Below, piece by piece: positions 51,524-59,463 of a DNA stretch of 64,000 nucleotides (positions within the stretch are counted from its first letter, which is position 1; each line of letters begins with the position of its first letter). Source of the stretch: DMER64 sp049652385 (GTDB lineage: Bacteria; Bacteroidota; Bacteroidia; Bacteroidales; UBA932). The position numbers and the translations under genes are program-made. The stretch covers positions 372,001 through 436,000 of the forward strand of contig JBASDX010000008.1 of the NCBI GenBank assembly GCA_049652385.1, written 5' to 3'. The notes below the pieces were generated by a model. That model was not told where the DNA came from, ran no database searches, and saw nothing but the letters and a program-made list of their open reading frames with translations.

Positions 51524-51814
51524 TTATCTTTCCAAGTATTCTCCTAAAAAATTATTGAGTGACGCAATTTCTGTAGTTAATTGGTGCATATCGTCTGCCT
51601 TTTCATAATTCAGCAGACTCATAACAAATTGCAGGGAGGCCATTGCCAGGGCATCCTGGTTGTCCTGACCGGAATATTTTACATTAAATTTCTCAATCCT
51701 TTGATTGATGCGTTGCGCTGCGGCTCTTACCATTTCCTCGTCCTCCCTTTCTATACGTAAAGGATAATAGCGGTCCGCTATACTGATTTTTATAGATAAT
51801 TTGTTGTCACTCAT
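51524..51814 (-). CDS. zapA: cell division protein ZapA
   Basis: 96-aa Z-ring stabiliser that bundles FtsZ. ZapA core: KISIADRYYPLRIEREDEEMVRAAAQRINQ, then a long coiled-coil helix. Its last part (LASLQFVMSLLNYEKADDMHQLTTEIASLNNF) is typical for Bacteroidota. 10 nt after the coiled-coil protein gene, 7 nt before the 6S RNA 5' end. Confidence 0.88.
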   Translation of the reverse strand: MSDNKLSIKISIADRYYPLRIEREDEEMVRAAAQRINQRIEKFNVKYSGQDNQDALAMASLQFVMSLLNYEKADDMHQLTTEIASLNNFLGEYLER

Positions 51815-51824
51815 TGTTTTGTCG

Positions 51825-52118
51825 CTACCTGTTTAACAACGTTAAACACTTGTCAATCTCTCTTATCAGTTTCCCGATTCTCTTCTTTGCTTCTTTAGTA
51901 TCTTCACTTGATGACTGAAAAGCACCAGCCATCTGGAGTTTTTGTACTTTATGTTCTAATGCTTCTTTTTCTTTTTTATAATAATTTAATTCTTCGCTTA
52001 AGGTTTGTACTTTGGTGCTCAGTTCACGGTTTTCTGTTAAAACCCTTTCGTGCAGCGATATAAATGTTTCTATCTTCTGCTTTAACGGTTCAATTATGGC
52101 TGCGTGTTGTGGTTTCAT
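51825..52118 (-). CDS. small coiled-coil protein upstream of zapA
   Basis: 97-aa protein, predicted almost wholly coiled coil (LHERVLTENRELSTKVQTLSEEL, then YKKEKEALEHKVQKLQ), ending in a short helical tail (KRIGKLIREIDKCLTLLNR). Similar genes sit before zapA in many Bacteroidota and may act like ZapB or a division partner; this is inferred from place only. ATG 52118 is taken; the TTG two codons upstream is less likely. Promoter box TATCTTTG lies at 52136-52143. Confidence 0.75.
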   Translation of the reverse strand: MKPQHAAIIEPLKQKIETFISLHERVLTENRELSTKVQTLSEELNYYKKEKEALEHKVQKLQMAGAFQSSSEDTKEAKKRIGKLIREIDKCLTLLNR

Positions 52119-52135
52119 AAACAAAATCCGTTAAG

Positions 52136-52143
52136 CAAAGATA
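52136..52143 (-). promoter_or_regulatory. -7 box of coiled-coil/zapA operon
   Basis: TATCTTTG on the minus strand, exact match, 17 nt before ATG 52118. Confidence 0.5.
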
Positions 52144-52154
52144 ATGGTTTTTTA

Positions 52155-52187
52155 ATGGAAAAAAAAAGAGGTCTTTCAGACCTCTTT
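52155..52187 (-). terminator. terminator overlapping the end of the 2-oxoacid oxidoreductase operon
   Basis: On the minus strand AAAGAGGTCT-GAA-AGACCTCTTT is a perfect 10-bp stem with a 3-nt loop, followed by a T-run. The TGA stop of the gamma-subunit gene (52176-52178) lies at the loop, so the hairpin is partly coding. Confidence 0.8.
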
Positions 52188-52724
52188 AACGTGTTGCATT
52201 CCCACCTCTATTGCCTTCTCATTGAGTGGTATAAGGTCGTGATACCTTTCCGGTAACGATTTTTTTAATCCTTCAATGACATTCTTTTTTTCAAGAATGG
52301 GCTTAATCTTCAAATAAGCTCCCAAAACAACCATATTGAAAACCTTGGACATTTCCATTTCGTTGGCCAAATCAACTGCGCTAATAGAGTATATTTGTAT
52401 ATCCTTACGCGTAGGTTGACGGGAAATTCCGTTGGGGTCGTATAGCAACACGCCACCTTCTTTAACCATTGGCTCAAATTTATCCAAGGCTTGCTGGTTG
52501 AGCACAATGGCTGTATCGTAGCATTGCAGTATGGGAGAACTGATCCTCTTGTCGCTGATGATTACAGTAACGTTGGCAGTCCCACCGCGCATTTCCGGTC
52601 CGTAGGACGGCATCCAGGTAACTTCCTTGTCCTGCATAATTCCTGAATAGGCAAGTATCCTGCCCATGGAGAGGACACCTTGTCCTCCAAATCCTGCTAT
52701 AATGATTTCTTCTTTCATATTCAT
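52176..52724 (-). CDS. 2-oxoacid:ferredoxin oxidoreductase gamma subunit
   Basis: 182-aa subunit of a four-subunit 2-oxoacid (branched-chain or 2-oxoglutarate) ferredoxin oxidoreductase. Opening motif EEIIIAGFGGQGVLSMGRILA is diagnostic of the gamma/POR_N domain. It has MPSYGPEMRGGTANVTVIISD as in the family. Overlaps the beta gene by 4 bp (ATGA). The end of the gene carries the operon terminator. Confidence 0.93.
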   Translation of the reverse strand: MNMKEEIIIAGFGGQGVLSMGRILAYSGIMQDKEVTWMPSYGPEMRGGTANVTVIISDKRISSPILQCYDTAIVLNQQALDKFEPMVKEGGVLLYDPNGISRQPTRKDIQIYSISAVDLANEMEMSKVFNMVVLGAYLKIKPILEKKNVIEGLKKSLPERYHDLIPLNEKAIEVGMQHVKEV

Positions 52725-53482
52725 CTGTCTTTTAAGTCTCCCAGAGGATAGAACGGGAACATGTTTTCAACCATCCATTCGTTGGCTTTGACCGGCGACA
52801 TTTTCCAGTTGGAATTACAGGTAGATACTACTTCAATCAATGAAGTGCCTTTTTTCTGTGCCGAGTTTTCAAAAGCTTTTCTAATGGCTCTTTTTGTACG
52901 TCTGGCGTGAGCCGGTGTATGAACGGCTTGTCTTGTTACATAGCATGTGCCGTCCAACTGTGCAATCAACTCGGTGATTTTCAGTGGATATCCGTTCAAT
53001 TCCACATTCCTGCCATAAGGGGTTGTGGCCGTTTTCATGTCAACCAAGGTAGTAGGGGCCATTTGCCCTCCCGTCATACCGTATATGGCATTGTTGATAA
53101 AGATGACTACGATGTTTTCACCGCGGTTGCAGGCATGGATGATTTCTGCCGTTCCAATGGATGCCAGGTCTCCGTCTCCCTGATAGGCAACTACGTATTT
53201 GTCGGGATACAAGCGTTTGGTGGCCGTAGCCAAAGCCGGGGCGCGACCGTGTGCTGCCTGCTGCCAGTCTATATCTATGTATTTGTAGGCAAAAACGGCG
53301 CATCCAACAGGAGATATACCAATGGTTTTGTCCTGGATGTCCATTTCCTCAATTACCTCTGCCAGCAGTTTGTGTACCACACCGTGGCTGCAGCCGGGGC
53401 AATAGTGCATGACCGTGTCTGTAAGCACTTTGCTTTTTCCGTATACAAAATTTTCAGGTTTGATAATATCTTTAACGTCCAT
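52721..53482 (-). CDS. 2-oxoacid:ferredoxin oxidoreductase beta subunit (TPP-binding)
   Basis: 253-aa subunit that binds thiamine pyrophosphate. YCPGCSHGVVHKLLAE with cluster-ligand Cys, and the TPP motif GDGDLASIGTAEIIHACNRGENIVVIFINNAIYGMTGGQ. It decarboxylates the 2-oxoacid and passes electrons to ferredoxin. ATGA overlap with the gamma gene; 11 nt after the alpha gene. Confidence 0.94.
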   Translation of the reverse strand: MDVKDIIKPENFVYGKSKVLTDTVMHYCPGCSHGVVHKLLAEVIEEMDIQDKTIGISPVGCAVFAYKYIDIDWQQAAHGRAPALATATKRLYPDKYVVAYQGDGDLASIGTAEIIHACNRGENIVVIFINNAIYGMTGGQMAPTTLVDMKTATTPYGRNVELNGYPLKITELIAQLDGTCYVTRQAVHTPAHARRTKRAIRKAFENSAQKKGTSLIEVVSTCNSNWKMSPVKANEWMVENMFPFYPLGDLKDR

Positions 53483-53493
53483 AATGCTTGCTA

Positions 53494-54576
53494 TTAAAGG
53501 TTGAATTTTTCAGAAAAAGCGGTGAATACTTCCTGAGGCGAGAAGATGGAACCTCCCATTCTGCCGTGAAATTCCACCGGAACTTTTCCATTGACTGCCA
53601 GCTTTACATCTTCTACCATTTGTCCCGCATTCAATTCTACAGACATGACTCCTTTCAGTTGCGGCAACATTTCCTGAATGGCTTTTTCCGGGAATGGGAA
53701 AAGCGTAATAGGCCGCAGCAATCCCAGTTTAATGCCTTTTTCCCGGGCAATCTCTATGGTGCTTTCACAGATACGTGCCGAACTGCCAAAAGCAACCAAC
53801 AGGTATTCTGCATCATCACACAGTAGCTTTTCGTAACGGACTTCGTGTTCTTTGATTTTGTTGTACTTTGCTTGCAGCCTGAGGTTTATGGTTTCCATTT
53901 CTGAGGCTTCCAGGGACAACGAAGAAATGATGTTTCCTTTGCGGTGCGGTTGTTTCCCAACGGTGGCCCAATCACCGTACTTTTCGGCAATTTCCTGGTC
54001 AGTGAGTCTCCTAACCGGTTCTCTCAACTCTACTTTTTCCATCATTTGGCCAATGGCTCCGTCAGAAAGTATCATTACGGGCGTACGGTATTTGAAAGCC
54101 AAATCAAAAGCCAGTCCCACAAAATCGTACATTTCCTGTACCGATGCCGGAGCCAGTACAATGACTTTATAGTCTCCGTGGCCTCCGCCTTTGACTGCCT
54201 GAAAATAATCGCTTTGTCCGGGTTGAATGGTTCCCAGTCCGGGACCTCCACGTATCACATTGACCACCAGACACGGGAGTTCCGCACCTGCCATGTAGGA
54301 AAGACCTTCACACATGAGGCTGATACCGGGGCTGGAAGACGAAGTCATCACTTTCTTACCGCAGCAGGCGCCTCCGTATAACATATTGATAGAAGAAGTT
54401 TCACTTTCTGCCTGAAGGACTACCATCCCGGTTGTTTCCCATGGCATTTCTTCCATCAGGGTCTCCATCACCTCGCTTTGTGGTGTAATGGGATAGCCAA
54501 AGTACCCGTCTGCTCCGTAACGGATGGCGGCCAGGGCAATGGCTTCGTTCCCTTTCTTCAATAGTTTTTCTGCCAT
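53494..54576 (-). CDS. vorB: 2-oxoacid:ferredoxin oxidoreductase alpha subunit VorB
   Basis: 360-aa alpha subunit. The start KKGNEAIALAAIRYGADGYFGYPITPQSEVMETL matches the Bacteroidota VorB (2-oxoisovalerate type) closely, more than the fused KorA. Other conserved segments: QAESETSSINMLYGGA, TSSSSPGISLM and GPGLGTIQPGQSDYF. Together with beta, gamma and the delta ferredoxin it converts branched-chain or related 2-oxoacids to acyl-CoA. Substrate class is inferred by similarity and by the adjacent ADP-forming acyl-CoA ligase. Confidence 0.9.
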   Translation of the reverse strand: MAEKLLKKGNEAIALAAIRYGADGYFGYPITPQSEVMETLMEEMPWETTGMVVLQAESETSSINMLYGGACCGKKVMTSSSSPGISLMCEGLSYMAGAELPCLVVNVIRGGPGLGTIQPGQSDYFQAVKGGGHGDYKVIVLAPASVQEMYDFVGLAFDLAFKYRTPVMILSDGAIGQMMEKVELREPVRRLTDQEIAEKYGDWATVGKQPHRKGNIISSLSLEASEMETINLRLQAKYNKIKEHEVRYEKLLCDDAEYLLVAFGSSARICESTIEIAREKGIKLGLLRPITLFPFPEKAIQEMLPQLKGVMSVELNAGQMVEDVKLAVNGKVPVEFHGRMGGSIFSPQEVFTAFSEKFNL

Positions 54577-54586
54577 AATACTCTAT

Positions 54587-54808
54587 TTAAATTTTTATTC
54601 TGTAAACCGTAATTACCGAATCGGGACAAACTACGGCACAATTACTGCAACCGGTACATTTATCCGGAAATTCCATATAGCAATAGGGATATCCTTTGCT
54701 ATTCACTTTTTTTGCCAGTGCAATAGTTTGTGTGGGACAATTGGCTACACAAACACCGCATCCTTTGCATCTTTCTGTGTCTACGACAATAGCGCCTTTA
54801 AATGCCAT
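54587..54808 (-). CDS. 4Fe-4S ferredoxin (delta subunit)
   Basis: 73-aa protein with two 4Fe-4S motifs: CKGCGVCVANCP and CTGCSNCAVVCP. It is the electron-transfer subunit of the operon ahead of alpha, beta and gamma. Promoter box TATATTTG lies at 54846-54853. Starts the transcript. Confidence 0.93.
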   Translation of the reverse strand: MAFKGAIVVDTERCKGCGVCVANCPTQTIALAKKVNSKGYPYCYMEFPDKCTGCSNCAVVCPDSVITVYRIKI

Positions 54809-54845
54809 ATTTTATAAATGTTTAGTAGTTTACGTAAATTTCTTA

Positions 54846-54853
54846 CAAATATA
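54846..54853 (-). promoter_or_regulatory. -7 box of 2-oxoacid oxidoreductase operon
   Basis: TATATTTG on the minus strand, exact TAnnTTTG, 37 nt before the ferredoxin ATG. Confidence 0.5.
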
Positions 54854-54880
54854 TAGTTAAATTTTAAAATAACTTACATT

Positions 54881-55030
54881 TTATTTGTTAAAAAAAGCAA
54901 ACCCTCTTTTTACGGCTTCCCAAACTCTTTCCCAACTGAAGAGAATGGCGATAATCAACAATACAGCCAAAATAATCATGCCTTTGGCGTTACCGGGCAA
55001 GTTTTTATACCAATTAATCAAGCGTTTCAT
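54881..55030 (-). CDS. 49-aa single-pass membrane protein
   Basis: Short frame from ATG 55030: MKRLINWYKNLPGNAKG, then a helix (MIILAVLLIIAILFSW) and a positive, aromatic tail (AVKRGFAFFNK). The first 17 bp overlap the end of the acyl-CoA ligase gene, so it is translated as the tail of that transcript. Small proteins of this layout precede the vor genes in other Bacteroidota as I recall, without a function. Confidence 0.6.
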   Translation of the reverse strand: MKRLINWYKNLPGNAKGMIILAVLLIIAILFSWERVWEAVKRGFAFFNK

Positions 55031-57089
55031 CAAGATCGGCAATACGTATGCGGGCATCTACCGCTACCACTTGTTGCGGTGTACCCAACAGCGGGTTTAC
55101 ATCCAATTCTGCTATTTCAGGGGCATTGTGACAAAGTGCCGCTATGCGGCAGACGGCTTCTATAAAAAGGTCTTCATGAACACCGTCTTGTCCACGGACG
55201 CCTTGTATTAATCCGTAGCCTCTTAAATTCCGGACCATACGCCGGGCTTCTTCTCGCGAGAGCGGTGCCAATCCCGTACTGATATCTTTGAGCACTTCCA
55301 CAAAAATACCGCCCAGGCCACAAACTATGGTATGACCAAAGCCCGGCTCTCTTTTGGCACCAATAAACAATTCCCTTCCCGAGAGTTGTGATTGGAGCAA
55401 TACGGCTGTACTGTCCGGGATCTGCATCATGTTCCGGTACCATTTCAGGAGCATGTGGTTGTCGGTTATGTTTAATTTGACGCCCCCGACATCTGATTTG
55501 TGAACAGGTCCCACCACTTTCATTACCAAGGGATATCCCACTACACCGGCTGCTTTTTCCAGTTCGCCCTCTTCGGCTACCACTATTTCCTTTGTTCTGG
55601 GAATGCCTGCGGCATCCAACAGGGCAGCTACTTGGTCCGGGGGCAGGTAACCTTTCTTCGCGTTGTCTACTATTTGCCGGATTGCCTTTTTATCCACAAC
55701 GGGGACATCCTGTTCTTGTTGGGCCGGTGCCGGGGTATTCAGGATTTGCACCAGAGCGTCTCCAAAAATCACCTCGTCAGGAAAGTAAATCCTTCCTTTT
55801 TTGCGGAACGCTTCGATTTCTGCTTGTACGTTCAGGGTCGACGGAAAAATGGGGTAGATGGGCACCGGACAAGTAGACATTTTCTCATGTAACAAATCAT
55901 ATACGTCAAAGACGGGGGCTAAGCCCGGAGAACCGAATATGACGGGAATACCGTGCATCTGCGGACATTCTTGTTCTATAAAATCAATGATTTTGCCCAA
56001 TTGTTGGGCAGTTCCCGTAGCCAGAAAATCGATGGGATTAGCGGCGGAAGAACCCGGGTACAATTCCTTGAGCAATTGTTTCTGTTTGTCTTCTTCAAGA
56101 GCAGGTATGTTTACTCCTCCTTTGGAAAGCACGTCGGTCAGCATGACGGCGGGACCACCGGCGTGTGTCACTATACACATGTTCCGGCCTTCAGGTATGC
56201 CTCTTAACAAGATGCACGCGGCAGTAAGCAGCTGCGTTCTGCCGTTGCAACGGATAATACCGGCTTTTTCAAAAAGGGCATTGACGGCTGTATCGGGGCT
56301 GGCCAGGGCTCCCGTATGGGACGAGGCTGCCCGGCTGCCTTCTTCTGATGACCCTGCTTTTATACAAGCTATGCGTGCTCCTTTATGGTAAAGAGAAACG
56401 GCATGTTTGTACAGTTTGTCCGGATTTTTGATGGTTTCTGCATACAGGAGCTTGACGGGTGCACTTTTACCGTGGACATAACTTTCATCCAGGTGGGCAA
56501 GAGCCTCTTCCACGCCTATTTGAGCCGAGTTGCCCACAGAAAAAACGTGGGCAAACGGGATGCCTAATTGAATGGCAGCGTCTATGATAAAAATGGCTGT
56601 CGCTCCTGATCCCGAAATCAGATCGATGCTTACCGGAACAAAATCGGGTATGGGAGAAGTAAATACACCCGTATAATTCTCGTTCATAAAACCTACACAG
56701 TTGGGTCCGATGAGGGTGGCGCCGTACGTATCTGCCACAAGACGGATTTCTTCTTCCAACCGGGCTCCTTCAGGGCTTTCTTCTGAGAAACCGGCAGAGA
56801 AAATAATGATACCTTTTGTAGATTTTTCTGCACATAACACCTTGACGGCATGGAGGCACAAACCGGCGGGGATGGCCAGAACCGCAACATCTACTGCCGG
56901 CAAATCTTCCACACGATGGTAACAGGGTACGCCTTGAACGGTGTCTGCTTTAGGATTGACCGCGTATAAACGACCTTTGTAATTTGTTTTTATCAGGTTT
57001 TTCAGAACGCTTCCACCCGGTTTGTGTGTATCTTCCGAACCTCCTATAATGGCAATGCTTTGGGGATTGAGGAATGCTTTAGTGATCAT
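55014..57089 (-). CDS. acyl-CoA synthetase (ADP-forming)
   Basis: 691-aa fused enzyme of the ADP-forming acetate/acyl-CoA ligase family, making ATP from acyl-CoA. CoA-binding domain 1-130 (SIAIIGGSEDTHKPGGSVLKNL), a succinyl-CoA-ligase-like domain with the phospho-His segment GSRAASSHTGALAS, and a C-terminal ATP-grasp (about 470-690: VVGYPLVMKVVGPVHKSDVGGVKLN). It would use the acyl-CoA made by the neighbouring 2-oxoacid oxidoreductase. Promoter TACCTTTG at 57112-57119. Confidence 0.93.
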   Translation of the reverse strand: MITKAFLNPQSIAIIGGSEDTHKPGGSVLKNLIKTNYKGRLYAVNPKADTVQGVPCYHRVEDLPAVDVAVLAIPAGLCLHAVKVLCAEKSTKGIIIFSAGFSEESPEGARLEEEIRLVADTYGATLIGPNCVGFMNENYTGVFTSPIPDFVPVSIDLISGSGATAIFIIDAAIQLGIPFAHVFSVGNSAQIGVEEALAHLDESYVHGKSAPVKLLYAETIKNPDKLYKHAVSLYHKGARIACIKAGSSEEGSRAASSHTGALASPDTAVNALFEKAGIIRCNGRTQLLTAACILLRGIPEGRNMCIVTHAGGPAVMLTDVLSKGGVNIPALEEDKQKQLLKELYPGSSAANPIDFLATGTAQQLGKIIDFIEQECPQMHGIPVIFGSPGLAPVFDVYDLLHEKMSTCPVPIYPIFPSTLNVQAEIEAFRKKGRIYFPDEVIFGDALVQILNTPAPAQQEQDVPVVDKKAIRQIVDNAKKGYLPPDQVAALLDAAGIPRTKEIVVAEEGELEKAAGVVGYPLVMKVVGPVHKSDVGGVKLNITDNHMLLKWYRNMMQIPDSTAVLLQSQLSGRELFIGAKREPGFGHTIVCGLGGIFVEVLKDISTGLAPLSREEARRMVRNLRGYGLIQGVRGQDGVHEDLFIEAVCRIAALCHNAPEIAELDVNPLLGTPQQVVAVDARIRIADLDETLD

Positions 57090-57111
57090 CTGTAATGGAA
57101 TGTTTATCCAA

Positions 57112-57119
57112 CAAAGGTA
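57112..57119 (-). promoter_or_regulatory. -7 box of acyl-CoA synthetase gene
   Basis: TACCTTTG on the minus strand, exact match, 22 nt before the ATG. Confidence 0.5.
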
Positions 57120-57141
57120 GCAATTTGTTTGTCAATTGTTG

Positions 57142-57149
57142 TACATTTG
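57142..57149 (+). promoter_or_regulatory. -7 box of amino-sugar kinase/murQ operon
   Basis: TACATTTG, exact TAnnTTTG match, 23 nt before the kinase ATG. Confidence 0.55.
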
Positions 57150-57172
57150 CCTTTTGATTAAAACAACAACAT

Positions 57173-58012
57173 ATGGTACTTATAGCTGATAGTGGATCTA
57201 CTAAAGTTTCGTGGAGGGTGTTGCATAAAGACGATACCGTACAGGCCATTCACACCATGGGAATCAATCCTTTTTTCGTAACGGAAGAAGACATTGTAAA
57301 GACGTTGAAAGATACGTTGAAACCGGCTATTAAAGGTCCGGTGGAAGAGGTCTTTTTTTACGGTGCCGGTGTGGCCGGTCAAGATAAGATTGATTTGCTT
57401 ACCCGTTGTTTTCATGACGTATTTCCCGGCTGCAGGGTTGAGGCATACTCAGACTTGCTGGCGGCTGCACGTAGTTTGCTAGGTAAAGAAAAGGGCATAG
57501 CGGCCATTTTAGGAACAGGTGCCAATACGTGCTTTTATGACGGAGAGAAAATTGTAGACAACGTACCGGCGTGCGGGTATATTCTGGGTGACGAAGGCGG
57601 GGGAGCCGTATTGGGGAAAAAGCTGGTATCTGATTATTTGAAAAGGATGCTGCCGGAAGACTTGAGTACGGCTTTTGAAAAACAGTATAAACTGGGATTG
57701 CTGGATATTATTGAAAAAGTATACAGGCAGCCTTTGCCTAACAGGTTTTTAGCCACTTTTACTTTATTTTTGGGAGCCCACGCAACGCATCCTTATGTGA
57801 AGGATTTTCTGGCTCATGCATTTGATGAGTTTTTTGTACGGAACATTGCCCATTACGATTACAAAACGTATGAGATAAACATAGTGGGTTCCGTAGCTTT
57901 TTATTTCAGGGAACACGTAGAAGCGGCAGCGGCCAGAAACGGCATGAAAATTGGAAAAATTGTAAGAACTCCCATTGAGGGGCTGGTAGCGTATCATAAA
58001 TCAGGAAAATGA
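57173..58012 (+). CDS. BadF/BadG-type amino-sugar kinase (MurK-like)
   Basis: 279-aa ASKHA-fold kinase. Phosphate motifs MVLIADSGSTKVSWRV (1-16) and GIAAILGTGANTCFYDG; GYILGDEGGGAVLGKKLV is the family's sugar/ADP segment. It overlaps murQ by ATGA, so it probably phosphorylates MurNAc and/or GlcNAc from peptidoglycan to MurNAc-6P, the MurQ substrate. A transporter-kinase-etherase set of this kind is known in Tannerella forsythia (MurT, MurK, MurQ). Kinase specificity itself is inferred. Confidence 0.87.
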   Translation: MVLIADSGSTKVSWRVLHKDDTVQAIHTMGINPFFVTEEDIVKTLKDTLKPAIKGPVEEVFFYGAGVAGQDKIDLLTRCFHDVFPGCRVEAYSDLLAAARSLLGKEKGIAAILGTGANTCFYDGEKIVDNVPACGYILGDEGGGAVLGKKLVSDYLKRMLPEDLSTAFEKQYKLGLLDIIEKVYRQPLPNRFLATFTLFLGAHATHPYVKDFLAHAFDEFFVRNIAHYDYKTYEINIVGSVAFYFREHVEAAAARNGMKIGKIVRTPIEGLVAYHKSGK

Positions 58013-58830
58013 GAAAGATTACTGAACAGCGTTCGGATTACGACCATCTGGAGAAGATGACCATCCGTGAACTGTTGATTAATATCAACAAAGAAGATAT
58101 GAAGGTGCCGCCTGCCATCACGCCGTGTATCCCGCAGATAGAAAAATTGGTGGAAGGTGTGGTAGAACGAATGAAAGAGGGAGGACGTCTATTTTATGTG
58201 GGAGCAGGTACCAGCGGAAGGATGGGTATATTGGATGCTTCTGAAATACCGCCCACTTTTGGAGCACCCTACGATTTGGTCATAGGATTGATTGCCGGAG
58301 GCGACGGTGCCATCCGCAGAGCGGTGGAACAAGCAGAAGATATTCCGGAAGCCGGGTGGAAAGATTTGTGCAAACACCATATTGGCATAAACGATGTGGT
58401 GGTAGGAATTGCGGCATCGGGGACTACGCCCTATGTTATCGGCGCTTTGCGGAAGGCCAGAGAGATGGGGTTGCTGACAGCTTGCATAACGTGTAATCCG
58501 GGGTCTCCTGTGACAAAAGAAGCAGAAATCGCCATTGTGCCGATTGTGGGCCCTGAGTTTGTGACAGGGTCCACCCGTATGAAATCGGGAACAGCCCAAA
58601 AACTGGTATTGAACATGATTTCCACGGCAGCCATGATCCGTATGGGCCATGTGGTCGGAAATAAAATGGTAGATATGCAGCTGACCAACGCCAAATTGGT
58701 GGAAAGAGGCACCCGTATGATTATGGAAGACACCGGCATAGAAGATTACGACAGGGCAAAATCTTTATTGCTCAAGCATGGAAACGTGAGGGATGCCGTT
58801 AATGCCGTACTGAAAAACCGTTATGTTTGA
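58009..58830 (+). CDS. murQ: N-acetylmuramic acid 6-phosphate etherase
   Basis: 273-aa SIS-domain lyase that removes the lactyl ether from MurNAc-6P to give GlcNAc-6P. Signature YVGAGTSGRMGILDASEIPPTFG and GIAASGTTPYVIGAL; VTGSTRMKSGTAQKLVLNMIST is the family end motif. Overlaps the kinase start/stop by 4 bp and recR by 8 bp. Confidence 0.95.
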   Translation: MRKITEQRSDYDHLEKMTIRELLININKEDMKVPPAITPCIPQIEKLVEGVVERMKEGGRLFYVGAGTSGRMGILDASEIPPTFGAPYDLVIGLIAGGDGAIRRAVEQAEDIPEAGWKDLCKHHIGINDVVVGIAASGTTPYVIGALRKAREMGLLTACITCNPGSPVTKEAEIAIVPIVGPEFVTGSTRMKSGTAQKLVLNMISTAAMIRMGHVVGNKMVDMQLTNAKLVERGTRMIMEDTGIEDYDRAKSLLLKHGNVRDAVNAVLKNRYV

Positions 58831-59440
58831 TCCCGATTATACGTCACGACGGCTGCAAAAGGCAGTGGATGCCTTTGCCCGCCTGCCGGGCATAGGACCC
58901 AAATCTGCACTCAGGCTGGCTTTGTATCTGCTCAGGCAAGATGAAGAAGAAGCAGAAAACCTGGCGGAGAGCATCCTGGAATTACGTAAGAAAGTGGTGT
59001 ATTGTTCTGAGTGTAGAATGATTTCGGACACGCCTCTATGTACTGTTTGTGCTCAGCCCAAACGTGATCGGAGCCTGGTATGCGTGGTAGAGAATGTGCA
59101 GGATGTCATGAGCATAGAACAAACCGGCAGCTACCAGGGCTTGTACCATGTTTTGGGAGGTATCATTTCTCCTATGGATGGAATAGGACCGGCAGATTTA
59201 TTTATAGAAGCATTGATGGAGAGGCTGGAAAAAGGAGTAATCAAAGAAGTCATACTTGCTTTGAGCACTACCATGGAGGGTGAAACCACATGCTTTTACC
59301 TGTATAAGAAAATGGCCCGTTTACCCTTACGGATAACAACCATTGCTAGGGGAGTGGGTTTTGGAGATAAACTGGAATACACAGATCAGCTGACGCTTGG
59401 TCGGTCCATCGAAAACAGACAACCGTTTAAACCGGAATAG
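58823..59440 (+). CDS. recR: recombination mediator RecR
   Basis: 205-aa RecR with HhH (LARLPGIGPKSALRLALYLL, read as FARLPGIGPKSA), a C4 zinc finger (YCSECRMISDTPLCTVC) and a Toprim domain (SLVCVVENVQDVMSIEQTGSY, then GEATxxYLxKK-type tail). It loads RecA with RecFO. The ATG lies 8 bp inside murQ, an unusual operon tie between wall recycling and repair. Confidence 0.94.
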   Translation: MFDPDYTSRRLQKAVDAFARLPGIGPKSALRLALYLLRQDEEEAENLAESILELRKKVVYCSECRMISDTPLCTVCAQPKRDRSLVCVVENVQDVMSIEQTGSYQGLYHVLGGIISPMDGIGPADLFIEALMERLEKGVIKEVILALSTTMEGETTCFYLYKKMARLPLRITTIARGVGFGDKLEYTDQLTLGRSIENRQPFKPE

Positions 59441-59463
59441 CATATTAAACCAAACAGAAGTTT

